Source of the DNA: Actinomycetota bacterium
GTDB taxonomy: Bacteria; Actinomycetota; Actinomycetes; S36-B12
Direction of reading: 5' to 3'
Length of the DNA stretch: 6,168 nucleotides
NCBI GenBank assembly: GCA_003506065.1
Contig: DNXA01000055.1
Location: forward strand, 1-6,168
This document shows positions 1 through 5,871 of the stretch, in pieces; within the stretch, counting starts at the first letter, position 1, and the number at the start of each line of letters is the position of its first letter. The translations under genes and the position numbers were made by a program. Under the pieces are notes generated by a model that saw only the letters and a list, made by a program, of their open reading frames with translations, was not told where the DNA came from and searched no databases.

Positions 1-2
1 AT

Positions 3-266
3 GACCCGACCGAGACAAACGAGGCGAAAGAGCCAACCGAACCGACCGAGAATGCCGAATTGATCGATCCGATGCTCATGAATGAGTTCTTCGAGGCGAT
101 GCTGAATGCAGAGTTTCTTGAGGCAAGGCTCCAACGTGAGTTGCGCGAGATAGGTACTTCGCTCATGACGCTCCCTTGTTCGGGGGTGCTGTGTGGCCAT
201 CATGCCGCACGGGGGCAAATAGAAGGTCCGACGGTAAATGGCGAGATCTCACTTGAGCGTCGCTAG
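3..266 (+). CDS. C-terminal end of an unrecognised protein (5' partial)
   Basis: An open frame enters from the left edge and ends at a TAG at 264-266, giving 87 visible residues. I do not recognise it. The first part is acidic and low-complexity, with Glu-Pro-Thr repeats (EAKEPTEPTENAE) typical of a disordered linker or tail. A helical, amphipathic-looking stretch follows (MNEFFEAMLNAEFLEARLQRE), then a less ordinary tail with two cysteines and CGHHAARG. Codon use looks coding up to about base 165 and weaker after that, so the last 30 or so residues may be read-through after an old frameshift. A start at TTG 60 or ATG 72 is possible, but the frame is open to the edge, so a 5' truncated gene is likelier. 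It lies 34 nt upstream of the GGDEF-EAL gene on the same strand and could share its transcript. Confidence 0.5.
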   Translation, partial: DPTETNEAKEPTEPTENAELIDPMLMNEFFEAMLNAEFLEARLQRELREIGTSLMTLPCSGVLCGHHAARGQIEGPTVNGEISLERR

Positions 267-284
267 GATTTCCCCCATCGGTTC

Positions 285-299
285 AGGAGGGAGGTGATC
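285..299 (+). promoter_or_regulatory. Very strong ribosome binding site of the GGDEF-EAL gene
   Basis: AGGAGGGAGGTGATC holds two tandem purine cores. The second, GGAGGTGATC (290-299), is complementary to ten consecutive bases of the usual bacterial 16S 3' end (GATCACCTCC). GGAGG ends 6 nt before the GTG at 301, the ideal spacing, which fixes that start. Confidence 0.85.
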
Positions 300-300
300 A

Positions 301-2526
301 GTGAAACTTCCGCGCAAGCAACTCGAGCGTGTTGAAGTCGGTGTCCGCCTCGTTTGCTGGGCTGCTCTCGGTGTGGCCTTGGGCGCGGTACTTCTTGGTC
401 ATAACGATATTTCGCCTGAAGTTCTCCTGCCGATCACTTCGCTCTTCTTTGGTCTCATCGTTGTAGAGCTTGTGTTGGCGATGGTGCTCTCAACTCAACG
501 CCGCAAGCCCCTGTTCGCGTTGCTTGTGGCTTTGATTCTGTGGGCAACAGGTTCCTCACTTGTCAGTGCAACTGCAGAGCCCGGCGCGATGTCCTTTCCT
601 TCTCCGAGCGAAACCTTCTTCCTGGCTTCCTATCTGGCTCTTGCGGCCTTTCTTGTGCTGGACGCCCAGTCTCGACTTGTTCGAAGTGTGAACTCCTGGC
701 TTGATGCGGCCATTGTCTGCGGCGGCATGGCAAGCATTGCCGGGGTCTTCCTGATGTCCCCGCTGGGTCACAGCGTGCCCGACAACATCCCAGTCATCGT
801 TGCTCTGCTCTTCCCAATTCTTGACATCGCTCTGCTCATGCTCGTCGTCGCACAGGCCTTGCTCGGCGCGCGCGCTTGGACGTGGCGCACTGCCGCGCTC
901 ATCTTGTCATTCATCGCCCTGCTAATCGCCGATTCAACCCTTGTCACGAACGTCGAAGACAATGCATACGACTTCCCGGTGATCCTCGATGTCTTGTGGG
1001 GTCTTTGGGCGATGTTGCTCATTGAAGTTGGGGTGCGCCCGACCAAGCAGCGCGCACGAGCAGATCTCTCATTGCACTGGTCACTTGTTGTCTTCAGCTT
1101 TGCTGGAGCCGTCATCCTGCTGGCCTTCAGGCCCGATGGCGCCACAGGTCAAGCACTCGCAGTAACTGCGACGATCACCACCTTGGCCGCAGGCGCTCGC
1201 CTGGTGACCGCACTGCGCGATTCTCAGGCCACAACTGATGCCTTCCGGCTGGCACTCACTGACGACCTGACTGACCTGCCCAACAGGCGGGCAGTGAAGC
1301 AGATCGTGGACAGTTCCATTGCCAAGCGAGGCAAGCTCGGCTTGATGATGCTTGATCTGGATGGCTTCAAGGATGTCAATGACACTCTCGGTCATACGGC
1401 AGGCGATCAATTGCTCATAGAGGCTGCTTGGCGCATGCGGAATGCCGTGAGTTCCACCTGCACAGTGGCGCGCATGGGTGGCGATGAATTCGCAATCATC
1501 AGTCCTTCTTCAGATGCTCTTGAACTGCTGGAGACCGCAAACCTCGTGCACGAGGCGCTCATGGATGTTGTTCACGTTGACGGCGTTGATCTCACCTTGA
1601 GTGCCTCCGTTGGCATCACCCTGCAAGAGGCAACGGATGCCAATGCCATCGACCTGTTCCGCCGGGCGGACATTGCGATGTACCAGGCCAAGCTCGTGCG
1701 CAGCACCACAGAGTTCTACGACTCGGAGAAGGATGAGTTCTCTCGGCAGCGGCTGCGCATGGGCGAAGAACTGCGCCGAAGCCTTCGCGAACACCAACTC
1801 GAGGTCTGGTACCAGCCCAAGGTCGATGTGCTGACCTGGGAGAACATGGGAGTGGAAGCGCTCATTCGCTGGCGGCACCCCGAGCATGGTCTCCTAGCCC
1901 CGCAAGCCTTTCTCGGAGTGGCTCGCCGCGCTGGCCTGATGGCCGATCTCACGACATACATTTTCCGTCAGTGCTTGGCTGACTACGAGGATTGGCGCAG
2001 CCAGGGCATCAATCTGGGCATCGCTATCAATATCGCCCCGCAGGAGATGCTCAGTCGTCGCATCCTGCCCGAGATGTACGCGATTCTTGAAGACTCAAAT
2101 GTCCCGCCGGACGCCATCACTCTTGAGGTGACCGAAGAGTCCTTCATGGCTGATCCGGATCGAGCTCACGCAGTGATCACCGAAGCCCACTTCCGTGGCT
2201 TGCGGATCTCGATCGATGACTTCGGCACTGGCTTCTCCTCGCTGTCCTACCTGCGTGACCTGCCGATTCACGAGATCAAGCTCGATCGATCGCTCGTCGT
2301 GCCATGCCTGACAGATCAGCGCAGCCGGCTCATTGTCGAATCCACGATTTCCATGGCCCATGCCTTAGGTCTGAAAGTGGTGGCCGAGGGAGTTGAGAAC
2401 GCGCAGAGCGCAGCACTGATGGCAAGCATGGGTGCTGACCTACTGCAGGGCTTCCACTACTCGCCAGCACTCGCCCAAGAACACGTGGCGAGCTGGCTCA
2501 TGACAACTAGCCTGCAACCAGGCTGA
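301..2526 (+). CDS. Membrane-anchored GGDEF-EAL protein (cyclic di-GMP synthase/phosphodiesterase)
   Basis: 741 aa with a GTG start set by the strong ribosome site. Residues about 12-303 form nine or ten hydrophobic helices (roughly 12-33, 40-64, 70-91, 106-121, 133-155, 162-189, 194-212, 225-245, 257-276, 283-303), a membrane sensor of no named type that I recognise. The GGDEF domain (about 316-475) has TDDLTDLPNRR at 320-330, metal/substrate residues D352, N360 and D369 in DLDGFKDVNDTLGH, and an intact GGDEF at 393-397. The inhibitory RxxD site, expected at 384-387, is SSTC, so product inhibition there is unlikely. The EAL domain (about 485-735) has YQPK at 504-507, EALIR with E519, N577, E609 in LEVTE, D639-D640 in DDFGTG, K660, E696 in AEGVE and QGF at 716-718: a full catalytic set. 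Both making and breaking cyclic di-GMP are therefore plausible; which dominates cannot be read from sequence. The architecture resembles streptomycete RmdB-like proteins, which is a resemblance only. The 3' end overlaps the convergent LuxI-like gene by 20 nt. Confidence 0.95.
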   Translation: MKLPRKQLERVEVGVRLVCWAALGVALGAVLLGHNDISPEVLLPITSLFFGLIVVELVLAMVLSTQRRKPLFALLVALILWATGSSLVSATAEPGAMSFPSPSETFFLASYLALAAFLVLDAQSRLVRSVNSWLDAAIVCGGMASIAGVFLMSPLGHSVPDNIPVIVALLFPILDIALLMLVVAQALLGARAWTWRTAALILSFIALLIADSTLVTNVEDNAYDFPVILDVLWGLWAMLLIEVGVRPTKQRARADLSLHWSLVVFSFAGAVILLAFRPDGATGQALAVTATITTLAAGARLVTALRDSQATTDAFRLALTDDLTDLPNRRAVKQIVDSSIAKRGKLGLMMLDLDGFKDVNDTLGHTAGDQLLIEAAWRMRNAVSSTCTVARMGGDEFAIISPSSDALELLETANLVHEALMDVVHVDGVDLTLSASVGITLQEATDANAIDLFRRADIAMYQAKLVRSTTEFYDSEKDEFSRQRLRMGEELRRSLREHQLEVWYQPKVDVLTWENMGVEALIRWRHPEHGLLAPQAFLGVARRAGLMADLTTYIFRQCLADYEDWRSQGINLGIAINIAPQEMLSRRILPEMYAILEDSNVPPDAITLEVTEESFMADPDRAHAVITEAHFRGLRISIDDFGTGFSSLSYLRDLPIHEIKLDRSLVVPCLTDQRSRLIVESTISMAHALGLKVVAEGVENAQSAALMASMGADLLQGFHYSPALAQEHVASWLMTTSLQPG

Positions 2527-3295
2527 GCTCGGCAACCACGTTCTCGCGAACCTCGGCCCGCTGCTGAGGAGTGCGAACGCGCAGGCTCTCGCGTGATGGC
2601 AGGGCCATTCCTTCAAGACCTTCACCCAAGGTGAGGGTGCGGTAGGTGATCGGGTTCGCGGTGCGATTTGCGGACAGCATCTTCACGATGTCCATGTAAA
2701 CGGGACGAGTTGCGGCCGATCCCAAGTAGGCGCCTGCTTCCACGCCCGGGAAGGTGGAGAAGTGCACGTCCATGAATGAAAGGAAGCGACGGGCGCGCTC
2801 GTCGAGCATCGCGGTCACTGCGGGAATTCCATTGGCACGGGTTGTGGCAACCATTGCGTGGAGAAGCGCCATGGTGACCATCGGTGCCTGGGTCCGGTAC
2901 TCGGCGCGCACGCCAAGGGTCGCGATGTCCCAAGTCTTGTCCGGAGCGATGCCACAGGCGCGAGCAAGACGCGCGCTGTCGGCGAACCACGGCGAAGCGT
3001 TGATGTCGTTGAGGGTCTTGGTTCCCATCGCACCTGGCGTGATGATCCGGCACACGCCAACGGTGTAGCCGCTGTCATCAGTCACGCTGATGAGGAAGGA
3101 CGAGTCATCGTACGGGCCATACTCACCGTCGAGTTCATCGATCGTGTTGCCATACGCCTGAAGAAATACTGCGCGCTCACAGTCCAAGGCGGACTCGTAG
3201 AGATCGCCGACCGGATCCACATGCAGGGTCCATGACTGGCGGCGCACCTTTGCGCCGTGATCAGCAATGTTCGAGATCGTTGCGATAGGGCTCAT
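2507..3295 (-). CDS. LuxI/FeeM-like GNAT-fold N-acyl synthase candidate
   Basis: 262 aa, ATG start 7 nt after a clear TAAGGAG ribosome site. No named family is certain, but the order of motifs follows autoinducer synthases (LuxI, EsaI) and FeeM-type N-acyl amino-acid synthases. ER-x2-F (R41, F44) stands for the N-terminal Arg/Phe motif. PYDDSSFLISV (61-71) and YTVGVCRIITP (77-87, R83) match the 'D.(Y/F)D...YLi...d.g...G..Rl.p' core. KTLNDI.ASPW follows, then WDIATLGV (122-129) at the place of the LuxI WE-x-SR-x-x-V motif, and a helix ending before GIPAVTAMLDERARRFLSFM, like the LuxI C-terminal half. The catalytic Glu and Arg of that motif read as D123 and T126 here. Length is somewhat above the usual ~200-220 aa of LuxI, because of an extra tail (about 205-262). 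It is the second gene of an operon with the SpeD-like protein. Expected role is acyl transfer to an amine or amino acid; a plain GNAT acetyltransferase remains possible. Confidence 0.6.
   Translation of the reverse strand: MSPIATISNIADHGAKVRRQSWTLHVDPVGDLYESALDCERAVFLQAYGNTIDELDGEYGPYDDSSFLISVTDDSGYTVGVCRIITPGAMGTKTLNDINASPWFADSARLARACGIAPDKTWDIATLGVRAEYRTQAPMVTMALLHAMVATTRANGIPAVTAMLDERARRFLSFMDVHFSTFPGVEAGAYLGSAATRPVYMDIVKMLSANRTANPITYRTLTLGEGLEGMALPSRESLRVRTPQQRAEVRENVVAELSLVAG
2509..2524. terminator. Perfect hairpin inside the overlap of two convergent genes
   Basis: AGCCTG-CAAC-CAGGCT is a perfect 6-bp inverted repeat with a 4-nt loop, extendable by one wobble pair. It lies entirely within the 20 nt (2507-2526) shared by the ends of the GGDEF-EAL gene and the LuxI-like gene. 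No T-run follows on the plus strand and only AGTTGTC on the minus strand, so it is a poor intrinsic terminator. It could still stabilise 3' ends of either message. Confidence 0.3.
3240..3257 (-). repeat. Perfect inverted repeat in the early coding region of the LuxI-like gene
   Basis: On the minus strand CGGCGCA-AAGG-TGCGCCG forms a 7-bp GC-rich stem with a 4-nt loop, about 40 nt into the gene (codons 13-19). It sits where it could slow early elongation or mark a processing site between the two genes of the operon. Coding constraint alone could also produce it. Confidence 0.4.
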
Positions 3296-3302
3296 GGCGG
3301 CT

Positions 3303-3309
3303 CTCCTTA
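3303..3309 (-). promoter_or_regulatory. Ribosome binding site of the LuxI-like gene, overlapping the upstream stop codon
   Basis: Read on the minus strand, TAAGGAG contains the TAA stop of the SpeD-like gene as its first three bases and lies 7 nt before the ATG at 3295. A ribosome ending on the first gene would sit on the initiation site of the second, so translational coupling is likely. Confidence 0.75.
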
Positions 3310-3678
3310 GTATTCGCGGTATGCGATTTGTAGCGGTCGTAATTTCTGCTGGGTGAAGTCAACTGCGTCTTGCGGTGTGAAGTACTTGCAGGTGTAGATG
3401 TCGACGCTGAAGAACAGCCGAGGCTGCTCCCAGGCGTAGAAGTGCGCGCCAGAGGTTTCCCAGTGAATCCAGCCGGCCCATCCGTACATGTCTGAGCGAT
3501 GGGTGACTGGCGTGATGAGGGCAACCATGTTCAGTACCTCAGACAGTTCGCTGAGATATTCTTCGATTTCTGGAGCAGTGATGGGCGACACCACGAGCCC
3601 CTCTATCACCATGCGTTGCCGGTGGATCTCTGGTGCGAGATCTGCCATGTTCACTTCTGGCGATGTCTTGGCGTTCAT
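3307..3678 (-). CDS. Divergent SpeD-like (S-adenosylmethionine decarboxylase fold) protein
   Basis: 123 aa from ATG 3678, close to the length of short bacterial SpeD (about 120-130 aa). The frame is open further upstream, but that part reads as non-coding (many Cys, Arg and Pro). ATG 3648 (residue 11) is an alternative start with a weak AGAAG. Similarity by eye to Thermotoga maritima SpeD: RMVIEGL (22-28) for the first strand, YGWAG (65-69) for YGVSG, a strand ending in ETSGAHFYAW (74-83) for the ESHLTIHTW cleavage segment, and SVDIYTC (91-97) for AIDLFTC. S76 falls on the pyruvoyl-forming serine and C97 on the catalytic cysteine. The processing residues Ser55 and His68 of the T. maritima enzyme read as A68 and Y81, and the Glu before the cleavage serine as T75, though H79 and E74 are near. 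Known family members decarboxylate S-adenosylmethionine, ornithine or arginine. It may be active with altered chemistry, or a non-processed binding protein. First gene of an operon with the LuxI-like gene. Confidence 0.6.
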   Translation of the reverse strand: MNAKTSPEVNMADLAPEIHRQRMVIEGLVVSPITAPEIEEYLSELSEVLNMVALITPVTHRSDMYGWAGWIHWETSGAHFYAWEQPRLFFSVDIYTCKYFTPQDAVDFTQQKLRPLQIAYREY

Positions 3679-3686
3679 AGGGGCCA

Positions 3687-3716
3687 AAGGTAATGCCAAT
3701 TCGCCCAAAACGTGAA
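3687..3716 (-). promoter_or_regulatory. Candidate promoter of the SpeD-like/LuxI-like operon
   Basis: On the minus strand TTCACG (3711-3716) is followed after 18 nt by TACCTT (3687-3692), which fits the actinobacterial TAnnnT -10 pattern. The -10 ends 8 nt before ATG 3678, and no Shine-Dalgarno precedes that ATG, so a leaderless or nearly leaderless message is suggested. The hexamers are weak matches. Confidence 0.3.
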
Positions 3717-3886
3717 GCCAACCTCCGCTACGGGGACGTGCACACGGCATGAAGTTTCTTAACCATGGACCGCCTGTAAGGGCACAAAGCCGATCAAAAC
3801 CTCCAGAACCCTTGCCGGAGCAGCGAAGTTGGGTGACACTGCACAAGCGCGAAGCCTCGCCGGTACTGACCGCAGACCGGACGATT

Positions 3887-3895
3887 GGAAGGAAG
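3887..3895 (+). promoter_or_regulatory. Ribosome binding site deciding the DUF2889 start
   Basis: GGAAGGAAG, with its AGGA core ending 6 nt before ATG 3900. It favours that ATG over the in-frame TTG at 3885, which would lie beside the purine run and has no site of its own. Confidence 0.75.
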
Positions 3896-3899
3896 CCAC

Positions 3900-4910
3900 A
3901 TGACCATCACGGTGCCCGTTGACCTATTTCCCAAAGGTCCCGCCGTCGCTGCTCCCACGCGTCGCCCGGGTTCGGTTCGCCGCACTTCCACCATTGACAG
4001 CGTTTGGCCAGACGGCATGGAGGCCAATCGCAGTGTCGTTGGTCGTTCGCGCGATCTGCTCACGCCAGTTGATGGCAGCGAGCCAATTGTGCTGGCCGAG
4101 GATGCCCTGACCGCGACGGTTGGAATGGATCGCGGAATCGTGGCGATGCAGACTCAGCCTCCGCGCGCAGGCGTGCAAGTGCTGGTGGGTGCTCAAGGCG
4201 GCAGTAATTCGCGGAGCAGGGTGATTGCGGCAGTCCCAGAAGAGGTTGAAGCGGGCACCCCGCTGTACTTGCTGCTTGATGATCTCTCCGGCGCGACCCT
4301 TGTTGGCAGCGTCGCCTTTCGCTTCTGGGAATCCCAAGAGGCTCAGGACGAGCGCATGCGTCAGATGAAGAAGATGGTCGGCGTGCGCGTCATGGAGGGA
4401 ATCTGCGCGGGCTTCCAGCCAGGGTCGACGGCGCTGAATGCCGATGGAACCAACAAGTCAATGGGTGACACCAAGCCTGTTCTGCCCATCGACAATGTTG
4501 AGGATCCATGGGCTTGGCACGAGCTGACCGACCCGCAGGAAGCCTCCCACCGCCGTTCGCGCCGCATTGACCTGTGGCTTGAAGACGGCGTCGTGCACAT
4601 TGAAACCTTCTTTCAGGATTCGTACACCACTCCTGACGGTCACCGGGAGGCCGTGCACGAGTACGTCGTGTCAGCCACTGCCGATCCGGTCACCGGCGAG
4701 GTCCTCAGCATCGGCGCGGATCCACGAGTGCTGCCGCACTACGAGTGCCCACTGGCAACTCTTGCCGTGTCACGAATGGTGGGTCAGCCACTGCGTGAAT
4801 TCCGCAGCACGGTCAACCAGATGCTCCCGGGCATCGACGGCTGCACGCACATGAATGACACCTTGCGCTCGCTTGCTGAGGTGCCGGTGCTCGTTGCGCA
4901 CCTGGTCTGA
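3900..4910 (+). CDS. DUF2889 family protein
   Basis: 336 aa from the ATG placed by a good ribosome site. The sequence pattern matches the DUF2889 family, whose biochemical role is not established. The N-terminal part has RDLLTPVDGSEPIVLAEDALTATV (about 51-74), resembling the family's 'R..D......LaE..l.a.i' opening. TPLYLLLDDLSGATLVGS (120-137) is the central block. The C-terminal half (about 220-336) carries RRIDLWLEDG, D264-P-x-T-G, the P284-centred ECPLATLAV, the LREF segment and the characteristic GIDGCTHMNDTLRSL (311-325), where the family has GC-x-HL-x-DL. C315 and H317 of that block may be functional; this is inference. No signal peptide or membrane segment is seen, so it is probably cytosolic. 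It diverges from the SpeD-like operon and converges on tesB with only 4 nt between stops. Confidence 0.8.
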   Translation: MTITVPVDLFPKGPAVAAPTRRPGSVRRTSTIDSVWPDGMEANRSVVGRSRDLLTPVDGSEPIVLAEDALTATVGMDRGIVAMQTQPPRAGVQVLVGAQGGSNSRSRVIAAVPEEVEAGTPLYLLLDDLSGATLVGSVAFRFWESQEAQDERMRQMKKMVGVRVMEGICAGFQPGSTALNADGTNKSMGDTKPVLPIDNVEDPWAWHELTDPQEASHRRSRRIDLWLEDGVVHIETFFQDSYTTPDGHREAVHEYVVSATADPVTGEVLSIGADPRVLPHYECPLATLAVSRMVGQPLREFRSTVNQMLPGIDGCTHMNDTLRSLAEVPVLVAHLV

Positions 4911-4914
4911 CTGG

Positions 4915-5820
4915 TCAGGCCTTCTTGCGCGGTCCCCTGATGAGGCCCTCTTGCACAACGGATGCAATCAACGTGCCGGCCGGGTCGTAGAAGAGCCCGC
5001 GGGCCAAGCCGTGCCCACCTCGAGCAACTGGCGTGTCCTGAGCAAACAAGAGCCACTGGTCGGTCTTGATCGGCGCGTGGAACCACACGGCGTGATCGAT
5101 CGAGGCCATTTGCAGCTGGTCGTGCATCTGCATGTTCGGACTCAGGGCGGTTGGGACCATCGTGAGATCCGAAAGATAGGTCAGCGCGCACGCCTGAATC
5201 AGAGGATCGTCCGGGAGCTGCTGCTTGATGCGAACCCAGGCCATCCGCTCGTAGCGCCCGTCGACCATCTCCACCGGCTTGTCAGGGTCGAACAGTCGCA
5301 GGTCGATCCACTTGCGTGAAGTCTCTAGATCATCTGTGCGTGGATCGGTGCCATTGGTGGGGCCTTGTCCCATCATGGTGTCAGCCGTCCCCTCCTCAGG
5401 CGGGGGAGCGGGTGGCATCTCGAACTGATGCTCAGGACCTGGATCAATGGTGGAGAACGACGCGGTCATCAGGAAGATCGTCTCCCCGTTCTGGACCGCA
5501 CGCACGATGCGAGAAGAGAAGGACCCACCCTCGCGAGGCCGTTCGACCAGGTAGGTGATTCGGTCTTCGCTCTTGCCCGGACGCAGAAAGTAGCCGTGAA
5601 GTGAATGCACTCGACGCTCAGGATCGTCCACAGTCATGCCGGCGGCCATCACTGATTGAGCGGCCACCTGACCACCGTAGGTGCGCATTGCCCCGCCGAC
5701 GCGGCTGTGGCCGGTAAAGATGTCACGATCAATCCGCCGCAGCATCAGCCGATTTGCGAAATCCGCATTCACGACCGGAACGGGTTCGGTCAGATCACGC
5801 GGTGCAGGTGCTGAAGTCAC
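4915..5820 (-). CDS. tesB: Acyl-CoA thioesterase II, TesB type
   Basis: 301 aa, hydrolysing acyl-CoA esters to free fatty acid and CoA in the cytosol. It has the double hot-dog layout: first domain about residues 12-125 with GGQVAAQS (49-56), HSLHGYFLRPG (72-82) and ERPREGGSFSSR (93-104); second domain about 168-297 with YLSD (215-218), ASIDHAVWFH (239-248) and ASVVQEGLIR (286-295). E. coli TesB uses Asp204, Thr228 and Gln278. Here these are D218, S240 and Q290, so threonine is replaced by serine, a conservative change that should keep activity. A Pro/Glu-rich insert (about 128-165) joins the domains. The length suits the family (E. coli 286 aa). The start is GTG 5820; translation reads well from there. 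It lies 51 nt downstream of an aldo/keto reductase gene on the same strand, with which it may be co-transcribed. Confidence 0.95.
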   Translation of the reverse strand: MTSAPAPRDLTEPVPVVNADFANRLMLRRIDRDIFTGHSRVGGAMRTYGGQVAAQSVMAAGMTVDDPERRVHSLHGYFLRPGKSEDRITYLVERPREGGSFSSRIVRAVQNGETIFLMTASFSTIDPGPEHQFEMPPAPPPEEGTADTMMGQGPTNGTDPRTDDLETSRKWIDLRLFDPDKPVEMVDGRYERMAWVRIKQQLPDDPLIQACALTYLSDLTMVPTALSPNMQMHDQLQMASIDHAVWFHAPIKTDQWLLFAQDTPVARGGHGLARGLFYDPAGTLIASVVQEGLIRGPRKKA

Positions 5821-5826
5821 AGACCA

Positions 5827-5832
5827 ATCCTA
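5827..5832 (-). promoter_or_regulatory. Possible -10 element (leaderless) or Shine-Dalgarno of tesB
   Basis: On the minus strand TAGGAT fits the TAnnnT -10 pattern and ends 6 nt before GTG 5820, the spacing expected if transcription began at the start codon. The same bases contain AGGA, 7 nt from the GTG, which would serve as a ribosome site in a longer message. The -35 region is poor (TCCTCA at 17 nt). An imperfect 8-bp hairpin with one bulge (5829-5836 with 5846-5854) overlaps it. Confidence 0.3.
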
Positions 5833-5871
5833 GTGATCGTTGCGCTCACTGAGGATGCTGCTCAATAGCGA

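Larger units (their letters stand above)
3679..3899. other. Divergent intergenic region
   Basis: 221 nt separate the SpeD-like gene (minus) from the DUF2889 gene (plus), so it should hold promoters for both directions. Only the minus-strand promoter candidate could be pointed to. A short inverted repeat, CCGGT (3860-3864) and ACCGG (3876-3880), lies just ahead of the DUF2889 ribosome site and could be an operator half-site pair, but 5-bp arms are weak. No plus-strand promoter, RNA gene or convincing small ORF was found. Confidence 0.5.

Noticed and set aside
1..63. Short plus-strand ORF from the ATG at base 1
   Set aside because: Only 20 codons, Arg-rich, and in a different frame from the better-supported ORF ending at 266.
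191..210. Hairpin GTGTGGC-CATCAT-GCCGCAC as a terminator or riboswitch stem
   Set aside because: It is followed by GGGGG, not a T-run, lies inside an open frame, and no cyclic di-GMP riboswitch core could be found around it upstream of the GGDEF-EAL gene.
1510..1887. 125-aa minus-strand open frame
   Set aside because: It lies opposite the GGDEF-EAL gene, whose catalytic motifs show which frame is real.
2858..3235. 125-aa plus-strand open frame
   Set aside because: It is antisense to the LuxI-like gene, has no recognisable motif or ribosome site, and the minus-strand frame has clear family motifs.
3679..3846. Upstream extension of the SpeD-like frame to 179 aa
   Set aside because: The added 56 residues are rich in Cys, Arg, Gly and Pro with no family similarity, they fill the divergent intergenic region, and the SpeD-like match begins only after ATG 3678.
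3924..4337. 137-aa minus-strand open frame
   Set aside because: It is a shadow of the DUF2889 gene, with composition typical of antisense reading (many Arg, His and Ala) and no motif.
4896..4930. Terminator between the convergent DUF2889 and tesB genes
   Set aside because: GCGCA-CCTG can pair with CAGG and TGCGC, but only with a 6-nt one-sided bulge and an 11-nt loop, and no T-run follows on either strand.
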